NCBI GenBank assembly: GCA_021234155.1
Contig: JAJEKV010000804.1
Location: 23,963-87,962 of the forward strand
DNA from: Isoetes taiwanensis
Taxonomy: Eukaryota; Streptophyta; Lycopodiopsida; Isoetales; Isoetaceae
Direction of reading: 5' to 3'
DNA: 64,000 nt
Shown here: one piece after another, positions 1-9,990 of the stretch
Layout: every line of letters begins with the position of its first letter
How positions within the stretch are numbered: the stretch's first letter is position 1
Translations under genes and position numbers: made by a program
Notes under the pieces: generated by a model
The model's input: the letters and a program-made list of their open reading frames with translations, nothing else
What the model was told of the DNA's origin: nothing
The model's database searches: none

Positions 1-1230
1 GTTAAGCCAAAGCATTTTGAACCTCATGCAAGGCTTTGAAGGCCGCCGCGTTGGCTAATGTCCATGCCACCACGAGAGCTCAACAAGCGACAAGGCGCAC
101 CTTCCCCGTCTCAACCTCCACGCTCTCGGACATATCCCAATATCGGCTGCGGAGGTTGACCTACTCAAAAGTTCTTTGCTTCCTTACCACGCACTCCCGC
201 TTTTGTGGATCCAGCCCGATCCTTTTTCTCATGTGCCTACGGAACTCCAAGAGGAGCTAGCCAAAATCAAAATTCCTTTAAGCTTGGCTACAATTTTGAA
301 ACTCTGTCCTGCTCTCAGGACCGGTTACCACTCCATTGTTTTGGTTGGGGCTGTTGCTACCTCTACTCCCACGGTCCATGCCACGGTGGGCAATCAACAA
401 GTCAATCATGTTCAAATTGGCGGAGGTAGCGCGGTCAATCTCATCACGGATAAACTCCGCCAAACAAATGGGCATCAAACAACTCTATCGTTGCCCCATA
501 TGACATCAAATTGGCCAATGGCCATATCACGAGACCTCAAAGGCGTCACGCCTCTTCTTCACATCAACATAGGTGATCTCAGATTCCCCTTGGAATTTGG
601 TGTTTGGAAGGCTGGAAGATCCGGTGATTATGAAATGTTGGTGGCGAGACCTTTTCTCCGCCAGGCCAAGAGCATTCATTCTTGGGCCCGCGGATCGGTT
701 AGTCATCAGCGATGGTCACCTCAATGCCACCATGGACTTGGAAGCAGGCAAAATCATTTCCGTCGACAATCTTTGAACCCTCTCTCTCGGAAACCTGCAG
801 ACTCGAGGGGCCCCGGGAATATTTATCAAGTTCGGGCTCCACTGCGAGTGCGCCTCTGTCATCCTACCCAGAGTATGCTGATCCTTGGGAGAAATGACTC
901 TTGATCGGGACCCGGTGTGGCTGCTTTGCTTGACCCTTACGGCTCCTTGCAATCGAATCCAGCGTGTTGATCACTTTTCGAGGCATTTGAACCTCCTGCG
1001 GCTCTGTGGAAGTACATCGTTGTCATGAAGCAACCCTGCTTGAGAGAAACTTCGGCAACCTCTCTTTTTCACCCGGGGATACGCATCTGTTATGCTTCAA
1101 CCTCCGCTCATCTTGTCCGGGACATGGAAGTTATCCCCATATTGGACTCGGCGTAGAGATTGTGGGCGTAGGCAACAATCGACTGTCCGGATTGCGCCAA
1201 TCTTAGCACCCTATCGTAGCAGGGGCGTCA
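1..1230 (+). pseudogene. gag-end and aspartic protease region of copy A
   Basis: Translations in several frames match the protease part of copy B: a linker rich in T, Q and P, then the segment LANVHATTRAQQ, a conserved stretch ending in LATILKLCPAL, and the retropepsin core. The catalytic triad position reads GGGSAVNLI, where copy B has DGGSAVNLI. The downstream motif is ARPFLRQAKSIH, where copy B has GRPFLRQAKSIH. Frame changes occur near 330, 620 and 690. Copy A has no insertion near base 50 or 1200, where copy B carries a solo LTR and a MITE, so copy A serves as the empty-site reference. Confidence 0.82.
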
Positions 1231-2640
1231 CGCTTTTCAAAAGTTCAAACACATTTTCGCTGGAGCTACGGAGATCTTGGGGATCAACAAAACCTTGGGG
1301 GAACTCACCATTCCTACCAAGTGCGATGCCGCCCGATCTAGCAGCGGCGATCACCGGCTCAACCCCAATTCTGGTGATCGGCGTCAAGGCGGAAATTGAC
1401 AAACTCCTTCTTTGCGAGGTTTGATCTATGAGGTCAAACATTCTGAATGGGTGAGCCCCATCGTCATTGCACTCAAACACAATGGTAAGATCGCGTTTGT
1501 GTGGACTACTAGAAAACTCAATCGAGGCCACGGGCGTGATCATTTTCCCCTTCCCTTCACAGGGCCGAGGTTTTGGAAGAGGTTCTTTGGACATGAGATG
1601 TACTCCTTCATGGATGGTTTTACGGCTACAATCGGATCTCAATCAAAGAATCGATCAACTCAAGACTACCTTCACCACCCAGGTAAGTACTTTTTGCCTA
1701 CAAGGTGGTTCCTTTTGGATTATCAAACTCTCCATCCACGTTTCAGCGTATCATGCTCTCGTTTTTCATGATTTTATGAAGGAAAATCCCTTCTTGCAAA
1801 TTTTTCAAGATGACTTCTCGCCCTCTGAGTTCCATGGCTGACCATTTGGATAAATTGGAACTTGTCTTTTCAGAAATGTGATGAGTCAGGCATTAGTCTC
1901 AATCCAGAAATGCACCTTTTGCGTCACCGGTGTTTTGTTGGGACATGTGGTCGACAAAGCGGTATCACCACGGATCTGCCAAAATCATTTGTGTGCTCAA
2001 GGCTCAAGCACCGGCCAATATAAAAAACACGCTCTTTCTTGGGTAAGGTCAATTATTACTCCACCTTCATTCACGGACTCATGACCATTGCAGATCCCAT
2101 TCATAAACTCACGGGTGATGAATCCACGGGTTTGGAATTCCCGGCGGATGTTGCTTTCCAACGATTGAAGCTCTTGCTTACTCGGGCCCGGTTCTTGTTC
2201 CTCCTCAATGGGACAAGCCCTTTCATGTCCATGTCGATGTCTCGGCCTTTGCTATTGGGCTGTTCTTTCTCAAGAATATGATGTCGCAGCGACAAACCAA
2301 ACCGCTTCGCCCGGCGGAAACTCAATTGGCGAGCGCAACTACTCGCGCCCGCAGGCGAGAAGCTTGGGTTTAATTTTCTGCGTCCAAGCGCTTCCGTCAC
2401 TATCTTTTGGGCGGTCAAATCAAATTCTTTGTTGACCACCGGGCACTTCTTTACTTGATCAACAAATCCCGCCCACGGGCGCATTTCTCGTTGGGTCCTC
2501 ATACTGCAGAATTTGCACCTTTTGAAATTGTTCACAAGGCGGCAAATCTCATGTTGTCGGATTATCTTTCGCATCCACACGAGATGATCCTCCTTCGGAG
2601 TCTCGGGCGCCTTTCACGGCGCTCAACTCTTTACGGTCGC
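1231..2640 (+). pseudogene. Reverse transcriptase and RNase H region of copy A
   Basis: The RT begins with the segment translating around EVKHSEWVSPIVIALKHN (about 1430-1490). It passes through MYSFMDGF (about 1599-1622) and a TTPWGTFAYKVVPFG-like stretch that is broken in this copy, to the catalytic loop FQDDF at about 1804-1818 (family consensus F/Y-x-DD). RNase H follows from about 2100, with a VHVDVS-like segment near 2225 and VDHRALLYLINKS near 2433-2471. Several frameshifts separate these blocks. It would have copied the element RNA into DNA; it cannot be functional as read here. Confidence 0.85.
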
Positions 2641-3900
2641 GGCAACACCTCATTGGTTTCATGACTTTCAGCGGTATCTCCTCGCGCTCTTCCACCGAGG
2701 AGGGCGCCCGCGCTCTCTCAATAGCGACAATCCGTCGCCATCAATTTCTCGCGAGGTCCGTGACTACACCATGGTTGCAGGCCATCTTTACAAAAAGGGT
2801 AAGGATACAATCGCCGATGGCTGTGTTCTCCCTCATGAGGTCCCGGATATTGTTAGAAGCCCACGAAGGGCTCGGTGGTGGTCATTTTCATGGAGACACC
2901 CACGGCACGCAAAATCCTTCTTTTTGGTTATTTTTGGCCCCGCTCTTCAAAAGGCGCTCCGCCCGCCGCCGCCGCGTGTGATGCTTGCCGGCGTGTGGGG
3001 CTGACCCACGACCCGTGGCGGCTCTTCCTTGGCGCCGGTTGCCCGCCACTTCCCTTGACAAATGGGGAATGGATTTTTGTGGGACCCATCGATCCTCTGC
3101 TTGGCGGCACACCCGTGCCGCTACATTCTGGTTCTCGCGACTACGCTACCAAATGGGCGGAAGCTTGCGCACTTCCGGACAACACTGCGGCCCGGCACAA
3201 CCAAAGTCATCTATCAACAAATCATCACGCGATTGGCTGCCCCGCGGGCTGGTCGGTGATCGTGGTGTCCATTTTATCAATCACACCATCAAGGAGCTGG
3301 CGGATTATCTCGATACATCATCACAAGAGCACACCTTACTATCCTCGAGGGAATGGTTTGGCTGAAAGCACCAACAAAACTCGGTCACAATTCTCAAGAA
3401 AATTTGTGGCCTTCTACCTTGGCCGGCAAAACAAGCTTCCCTCTTGTTCTTTGGGCTTACAATACTTGTTTCAAAATAGCTACAGGTCACACCCCTTTCA
3501 AATTGGTTTATGGTCAAGAAGCTCTCATCTTGGTTTGAATACATACTTCCAACACTCCGTTTTCAAGCAGCTCACGCCCATAATCCGCTTTCTTTGCACT
3601 CAAAGAAAGGGTTTATCAATTGGAGCAGTTGGATGAACTTAGAAGAGATGCTTATATTCGTGTTCTTCATGGACAACGGTTGCAAAAATCCTTACATGAC
3701 AAGCGGTGAAGACAAAAACATTCAGCGAAGGAGATTTGGTTCTTCTTTATGATTCTCGGTACAAAACTTTTAGGGTAAACTTAAGTTTCGTTGGCTTGGC
3801 CCTTATCAAATTGTTCAAGTGGTTCGACCAGCGTTTTCAAGCTGGCTGAGTTAGATGGCACTCCATTACCTACAACTGGTTAATGGCTTTTCGCCTCAAA
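2641..3900 (+). pseudogene. Integrase region of copy A
   Basis: The DDE-type integrase core is recognisable in pieces: the first Asp region (TKWAEACALPDN, near 3150-3182), the second Asp region (GDRGVHFINHTIKEL, about 3255-3300) and the Glu region (NGLAESTNKT, about 3352-3380). These are followed by NTCFKIATGHTPFKLVYGQEA (near 3462-3525), typical of plant Ty3/gypsy integrases. The C-terminal part runs to the LAELD-type end at about 3850. Frame changes are dense. The reading frame is cleaner in copy B, which was used as guide. Confidence 0.85.
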
Positions 3901-4107
3901 ACATTTCATACAACGAAAGTGCACATCCACAAGCGGATCTTTGTTCGGGACACGCACACAGCGGATAGTGACTAAACCGGCGGCATATTTATATTATAGG
4001 TGGAATTTTTTTACAAAATGTGGGCGCAGCCCGGCTATTTCGCTATAGGCGCGCCCTATATACAAAAAGCGGGCTCGAGCCCTATCTACTAAGTCCTAAG
4101 AAGAAAA

Positions 4108-4449
4108 ACCCTCTACTCGGGTTTGGAGGCGAGGTGTGATCGCCGAGGATGTGGTAGAGGTTACGCTTTCGGGATCGGCGAAGGTGCGAGAACCACCTCC
4201 ATCCCGTTGGTCTTGGTCGGGATGTTCAGCCATCCCGGCACACCAGCCGTCCATTCTCACGCCCACGATTGTGGCGCGCCGAAGGTCGGACAATTCATCT
4301 TGCGGGTAATCCACTCGGCGGTTCGTGGGCATAGTGCGGTCCTCGTTCAAACCGGCGGCGGCCATCTTTGGCGCCATCGGATGCCTTCGTTTACTCCGGT
4401 TAGTCTTATATAGCCATGGCCCGAGGAACTCCTTGTCGGCGTGGACCAA
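4108..4449 (-). pseudogene. Antisense ORF between integrase and extra ORF, copy A
   Basis: An open frame runs antisense to the retroelement, starting at 4449. Its distal part corresponds to the better preserved 39-codon frame in copy B (8492-8611): both contain MAEH, then NGMEV, then a YHIL-like block, and end in a proline-rich tail with a Glu before the stop. Copy A has a frameshift just before the NGMEV block. No known domain was recognised. Antisense ORFs in this position are known from some plant Tat-lineage elements, which fits, but whether the frame was ever translated is unknown. Confidence 0.5.
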
Positions 4450-4899
4450 TCACATAAATCGCATAGCGTGTTTGCAATGCAAGGTTGTTTCTAAAATGAG
4501 AATCTTTTCTCCCATAGCATATCTAGCCATGGTACCTTGACACATTCCTTTTAATGATATCCCACCCGAGTTACCCGGCATTGAATGCCATTTCTTCTTT
4601 TCCGCCCGTCGGACATTAATGTGTGTCCTTTGCCCACCTGTCACATCCATCATTTCTCTCCGCCTCATCTCCACAGTTCATTTCTTCTCCATTTGTTGTT
4701 TGGGGACTTAGCCACATTTTTGCCTCTCAAATCGCCTCCTTGGCATCTTCGACACTGGCACCATCAGCGGTTTGCGGCTTCGCCCTTATCATGCCCCTTC
4801 GCCCACCTTTGCGCCCTAAACCTTTTCGTCTCTCTGCGCCGTCTTTTGTTTCTCGCTCTCGCCTTCTTCAAAGCAGTTCCTTCTATTAGGCGCTTTTTC

Positions 4900-7812
4900 G
4901 CCATGGCTGCCCCAAACTTTCTACACTTCAAGCTTACGCTCCAAGGGATGCGACTCTTTTTAGTGGTCTGTGTCTTTCTCGGCGCCCTTGTTGGTCAGAG
5001 TCGGAAGTGGCGGAGCACGCCACAAGCTTTCACAATTTTCACAAATGGAGCTCCGGCCCCAAATCCGGTGAAATTGCGGAGTTCATCGCACACATCGTCA
5101 GCGGCCGGAAGGATTTGCTCACGGTGGTCGATGGAACCACCATTTTACTTACTCGGCATTTGATTTCGAGGGTATTCCACATCCCTTTGCAAAAACCTTA
5201 CGTCTCTTGGGCTGCTTTTACGGGGACATGGGCGTCACTTTCGATTTGGCGCTATTGCTTATCAAGCCAACCAGAATCGCCTCACAAATATTGCCAAACC
5301 TCATGAGACTTTTGTGAAGTTTCTGTGGCGAAAATTGCTTGGGCATTCCATTAAGAACACCCACATCAATAAGCCGTTTTATAATATGGTCATCACTGCC
5401 ATTCACTCCACTCTGCATGTCGATTGGCCTCAGCTTTTATTCTACCGTCTTCTTCAAGAAGTAGACCGCATTCGGGCTACCCCCTCCTCTGTCTCTGAAA
5501 TTTCCGTGGGTGGCCATCTTCAGGCCCTCATTCGTCATTATCTTCCAGTTCTTGAGAGCCCTTCCACTTCCCATACCTCCACTCAGCGCTCTCTGCATTC
5601 CCAGCGTCCAACTCAACAAGCTGTACCTTCACGCCACACCTCCCCTCGTCCTGTTCAACATCAGACCACGCGTATCCTTTGTCTCCTCTTCTTCCTCTGA
5701 GGCCACGCCTTCCAATTCCCATCATGCCTCTCAACAATCTCAGACAAGGCAGCAACAGGGCCCTGCGCCTCCCCATCCTCGACAGCTCCTGTACAAATTC
5801 CAGCAAGATGTTCAAGCCGCTGCCTTGCAGCTCCATGCGTCCCAGGAGGCTCTCATGACTGGTGTTCAGGCGTCCCTGGAGGCTTCCGATGCTGTTCAAA
5901 GAGACCTTCAAGCTGCCACTGCCCATGTTCAAACCCTGGAAGCCCAACTTCAAGAAAAGCACGCGGCTCTATTACAGGCCCGTATAGATCTCACCAGTGC
6001 TCAGGATCAGACCCGCCTACTTACAGATCAGCAGGCGCAGCTCCAAACTGAAATTCAGGACTTATTGGAACAGAACAAGTCCAAAGATACCCTTCTGAGT
6101 GACAAGGAAAAACACATTGCTAAGCTAGACACCTTGTACTCCGAGCTTTGTGACAATTCTGACACTCAAGTTCAAAATCTCCTTTGGCGTGAAGCTCGAC
6201 TCACCTCCCTTGAAGCTCGGCTTTCCGCGCTCACCAATCGAGTTAACGTCCCTCGGACTTCGGCTTTTGGAGAATCGAAACAAAAGGTCATCGATGGCGG
6301 AGATTGCCGCGCTTAGCCTCCATACCGGGGCAATCCTCTTCACATGCCACGCTTCACGGAAAAGCGGGTCCGTGATCAGTCCGTCTTTTGTTAGAAAAGA
6401 GCATCGGATCCGTGACCTTGAACATCAGCTCCAAAAAGCGGTTCAATCTCTTTGAGGAGGCCCAAACCAAACAGGGGAGGGCTATCTTGACATTGCCACC
6501 AACATCCCGGTGGACTTCTCTACTCCTTCCGGCTATCTTGACTATGTGGTGGCCCGGCGGCACCTCTTTCTTTTTGAAATGGTGCAGCGGCCAATGGCAA
6601 TGTTCATCAACGACCACTCAAAAGTATGGACTTCCTTGAATCGGCGGATCTTTCTATAGAAGACAAGGGTTTATTTTGTGCACTCTTAGTCTTTGATCAG
6701 CTCACGGTTGAAGATCCTGAATTAGTCATCTTCCGAGTTGTTCAGCCCATGGCTTATGTTTTTCATGACTTCTACCTGGCGGATCTCCAGGATAAATTCC
6801 GGGATGAGGCCCATCGTGTTTTTCAAGGCAACTCAAATCTTTGCTTGGTTATTATCACCAACCAACAAATATTTCCAGGATCCTGCTCAGTCTCAGACTT
6901 TTGAACAAGAGTACATGCCTGAATTGGCTCAGCACTTACCTCTGTGGCAGGTTGAAACGTTGGAACAGGTAAACAAAAATCTGAAGCACCCTGATGATCT
7001 TGAGTTTGCTCAGATATATATGCAGCACTTGGGAGGCTACAATCAACTCCGTGGCCTTCTGGAAAGCAAGACCATTCCCACGGGTTGGGTCAATCCTCCT
7101 GTCTATCAATTACTCTCTACTTCAGAATGGGACCATTGGTGTCGTGCTCTTGATCAAAATCTTGTTCAAGCATTGGGGACATGGCTCACGCAACCACGCA
7201 CTACGGGCATGATTCCCTCTCCATATGCTTCCTTAGGGCCCCTCCCCACGGTTCCTTTCTTCTGATTGGCGTCTTCCCTTTTGGGCCGCGGGTCATGGAT
7301 AGCCTGGCCCTGGGTCGACTCGCCTCGAGATCTCCACGGATCTCCGGTGGGATCCCGATTTGTCGAGGCGGCTCAATTGGGAGGATAATGCCACTTTGGA
7401 CACTACTGAAAATTGGATTTACATCGGTAATGGCGTGGCTGGCAAAAGCCTGGCGATGCTCTTAATGGTCTTGACACCTTCTTGCGAATGCGCCGCCACC
7501 TCACGGATCCTTGATCTGACCCGTCAAGCGGGTTTACGTGCTGCTCTCAAATGCATCTGGTCAGCTCTTTAAATAGGCGGCGTCCAATCTTTCCTTTGCA
7601 ATCCGAATGCGGCGTCGGTGCCTTGGTCTTCAAACTGCCTTCTCATGGAGTGCGGTTTGTTCCTTGGTACCCATGCTGCCACGGAAGACATGGTGCGCTC
7701 TCACTTCCTCATTGAGGCCCATCACGCCCTAGGGCTCAACACCCTGGCGCTCTTCAAACACGCCCGGGACCTCATTGCTCATTACCATAATGGGCCCGGC
7801 CTCATTCAGTGA
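4900..7812 (+). pseudogene. Extra coding region between integrase and 3' LTR, with coiled coil
   Basis: A long decayed coding region lies in the sense direction. The first part (about 4903-5700) has segments such as LLTRHLISRVFHIPL and FYNMVITAIHSTLHVDWPQ. The middle (about 5700-6240) is one uninterrupted frame rich in Q, A, L and E with heptad spacing, a clear coiled coil, opened by a low-complexity S/T/P/Q stretch. The last part (about 6440-7812) contains QEYMPELAQHLPLWQVETLE and HHALGLNTLALFKHARDL. Domain plus coiled coil plus C-terminal domain resembles the additional ORFs of plant Tat/Ogre-type gypsy elements. It shows no signal peptide or fusion-protein features, so it is not an envelope gene. 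The exact start and number of ORFs cannot be fixed because of frameshifts. Confidence 0.6.
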
Positions 7813-7876
7813 GGATCACTTTCCGGCTCTTTGGTTTCCGCGCCCGGAAGCACTTCCTCCTTTTCTTGGTGAGTGT

Positions 7877-7891
7877 CATTTGGTGGGGAAG
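7877..7891 (+). other. Polypurine tract before 3' LTR of copy A
   Basis: A purine-rich stretch, TGGTGGGGAAG, directly precedes the LTR start TGTTAGTC. This is the position and composition of the plus-strand primer of LTR retrotransposons. Confidence 0.65.
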
Positions 7892-8387
7892 TGTTAGTCA
7901 CATGCCTCACAGTTCGGGGACTATTCATGCATCTGACGGACCAGGTCAAGCTCAAGGATCCTGAGGCGGGCATGGGTCAGCCATCAAAGGCTCGGTGAGA
8001 AGACCAAGCGGCGGACCCACTTGATCAAACTGCGTCCCGATCAACAAGAAGCCGCTCGGACAAGTGATGACCGATCGCCCGTGTCGGCGTCGGCGTGATT
8101 CTAGAGGCATTTCAAGAGGCACCGCCAACATTCACCAAATCGGGCCTCCTTCCAGGAGTCGGCACCGAGATCAGTCCGAGTGTCTATATTGGGCCAGAGG
8201 CCATTGTACTATATATATGAGTAGAGCTAGCATATGAGGGCTAGATGAGTTTTGAGTCTTGTCTTTTTTCAGTCTTCTCTCAATTGCGAGAGCTCATGTA
8301 TGTTCATCAGTGATATCAAGGAAGCATATCATTTTCCTCTCATTGTTCTTTTCTGTTCCGTTTTCTTCTTCTTGTTCTTTTCTTGCA
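7892..8387 (+). repeat. LTR of the gypsy family (3' LTR of copy A)
   Basis: It begins TGTTAGTC and matches, in inverted orientation, the LTR at 15693-16185. Shared landmarks are GGACTATTCATGCAT near the start, the GGAGTCGGCACCGA-like block, a TATATATA box at about 8211 and GAGAGCTCATGTAT near 8288. The 3' border is set at ...TTCTTGCA because that ends in CA, just before a block shared with the leader of copy B. No perfect tRNA primer site was recognised, so the border may be off by tens of bases. Length is about 496 bp. Confidence 0.72.
8211..8220 (+). promoter_or_regulatory. Putative TATA box of LTR A
   Basis: ATATATATGA lies about 320 bp into the LTR, followed downstream by GAGTAGAGCTAGC. 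The inverted copy at 15858-15868 is conserved in LTR B, which supports it as the core promoter of the family. Confidence 0.5.
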
Positions 8388-8490
8388 AATCCCGCGTGAC
8401 ATAGTCCCCCCGGATTCTCCTGTTAGATCCAAGGGTCCTCACAGAGGGCTGTCTTGCAGGAGTTCCCGAACCCAGACCCCAAACAGCCGG
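8388..8490 (+). other. Stub of retroelement leader ending at an inversion junction
   Basis: After LTR A the sequence does not leave the element. It continues with about 100 bp matching the post-LTR leader of copy B (reverse complement of about 15600-15692), including GATCCAAGGGTCCTCACAGA and the GCAGGAGTTC block. At about 8488 the match stops and inverted sequence of the integrase-downstream region of copy B begins. LTR A is therefore followed by the start of another element in tandem, cut off by an inverted join. Confidence 0.7.
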
Positions 8491-8491
8491 C

Positions 8492-8611
8492 ATGGCGGAG
8501 CATGCTGATCCCCATACCAACGGGATGGAGGTGATTCTGCACCTGCGCTGGGACCCTGAGCACAACTGGTACCACATCCTGCGTATCACCTCTGCTCCGA
8601 ACCTGGAGTAG
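8492..8611 (+). pseudogene. Antisense ORF of the gypsy family, copy B (5' truncated)
   Basis: A 39-codon open frame on the + strand runs antisense to copy B, from ATG at 8492 to TAG at 8611. It contains MAEH, NGMEVILHLRW, NWYHILRI and ends SAPNLE. It corresponds to the 3' half of the antisense frame at 4108-4449 in copy A; the inversion junction removed the 5' half, and the first ATG may simply be internal. No function is recognised. Confidence 0.45.
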
Positions 8612-8829
8612 AGGGTTTTTCTTCTTAGGACTTAGTAGATAGGGCTCTGAGCCTGTTTTTGTAAATAGGGCACTGCCCATAGCGGAAATAGATGGGCTCT
8701 GCCCACATTTTGTAAAAAATTCCACCTATATAATATAAATATGCCGCCCGTTAGTCACTATCTGTTGTGTCTTGGTCTGGAACAGCATCTGTTGTATGAT
8801 TGTCACTTTCTGTTGTATGAAATTGTTTG

Positions 8830-9990
8830 AGGCGAAAGCCATTAACTAGTGTAGGTAATGGAGTTCCATCTAATTCAGCCGACTTGAAAACACCGGGTTG
8901 CACCACTTGAACAATTTGATAAGGGCCAAGCCATGAAACTTTAACTTGCGGGAAAATTTTTTATAGCGGGAATCATAAAGAAGAACTAAATCACCTTCTT
9001 TGAATGTTTTTGTCTTATCGTTTGTCATGTAAAGACTTTTGCAACTGTTGTCCATGAAGAACACGAATGTAAGCATCACGCCTAAGTTCATCCAAGCTGT
9101 TCCAATTGATAAACCCTTTCTTTGAGTGCGTGGTCGGATTATGGGCTGTAGCGGTTGAAAAGCGGAGAGTTGGAAGAATGTATTCAAAAGGCATGAGAGC
9201 TTCTTGACCATAAACCAATTTGAAAGGAGTGTGACCAGTAGCTATTTTGAAACAAGTATTGTAAGCCCAAAGAACAGTAGGAAGCTTGTTTTGCCAATCA
9301 GTGCGAGAAGCGTCACAAATTTTCTTGAGAATTGTGACCAGAGTTTTGTTGGTGCTTTCAGCCAAACCGTTCCCTTGAGGATAGTAAGGTGTGCTCTTGT
9401 GATGATGTATCAGTAGATAATCCGTCAGCTCCTTGATGGTATGATTGATAAAATGGACACCTCTATCAACGACCAGCTCAGGTGGGGCAGCCAAAAGCGT
9501 GATGATTTTGGCGATAGATGACCTTGGGCGTGCTTGCCGCTGATGTTGTCTGGAAGTGCGCAAGCTTCCGCCCATTTGGTAGCGTAGTCAGTGAGAACCA
9601 GAATGTAGCGGGCATGGGTGTGCCGCGCAGGAGGATCAATGGGTCCCACAAAATCCATCCCCCATTTGCTGAAAGGAAGTGGCGTGGCGACCGGCGTCAA
9701 TGAAAGAGCGTCACGGGCCGTGGGCCTTCCCCCACCGGTGACAAGCATCACACGCGTCGGGCGTGGGCGTGGCGTCTTTGAAGAGCGTGGGCCAAAAATA
9801 AACCGCAAGAAGGATTTTTGCGTGCGTGGTGTCACCATGAAAATGACCACCACCGAGCCCTTCATGGGCTTCTCGGACAATATCACGGGACCTCATGAGG
9901 GAGAACACTGGCGTCGAAGGATGGTATCCTTGCCCCTTTTGTAAAGATGGCCTGCAACCATGGTGTAGTCACGGACCTCGCGGAGAAATT
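8830..9990 (-). pseudogene. Integrase region of copy B
   Basis: The DDE core is well kept: LTDYATKWAEACALPDN (first Asp, about 9605-9555), DRGVHFINHTIKEL (second Asp, about 9466-9425) and NGLAESTNKTL (Glu, about 9375-9345), followed by the plant gypsy block NTCFKIATGHTPFKLVYGQ. A single frame of 186 codons covers 9575-9015. The C-terminal segment continues to the LAELD-type end at about 8870. A frameshift separates the N-terminal HHCC-like region (about 9990-9700) from the core. Confidence 0.88.

Larger units (their letters stand above)
1..8387 (+). mobile_element. Ty3/gypsy LTR retrotransposon, copy A (5' part outside window)
   Basis: The domain order is protease, RT, RNase H, integrase, then a long extra coding region and a 3' LTR. 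This is the Ty3/gypsy order with additional sequence between integrase and LTR, as known for plant Tat/Ogre-type elements. The first base of the window already lies in the gag-protease linker, judged by alignment to copy B near 13620. Every domain is broken by frameshifts and stops, so the copy is dead. The family assignment is firm; placement in the Tat/Ogre group is inference from the extra ORFs and was not tested with a tree. Confidence 0.9.

Noticed and set aside
4900-7812. The extra coding region as a retroviral-type envelope gene
   Set aside because: There is no signal peptide, transmembrane anchor or glycoprotein-like Cys pattern. A coiled coil with plant-element-like domains fits better.
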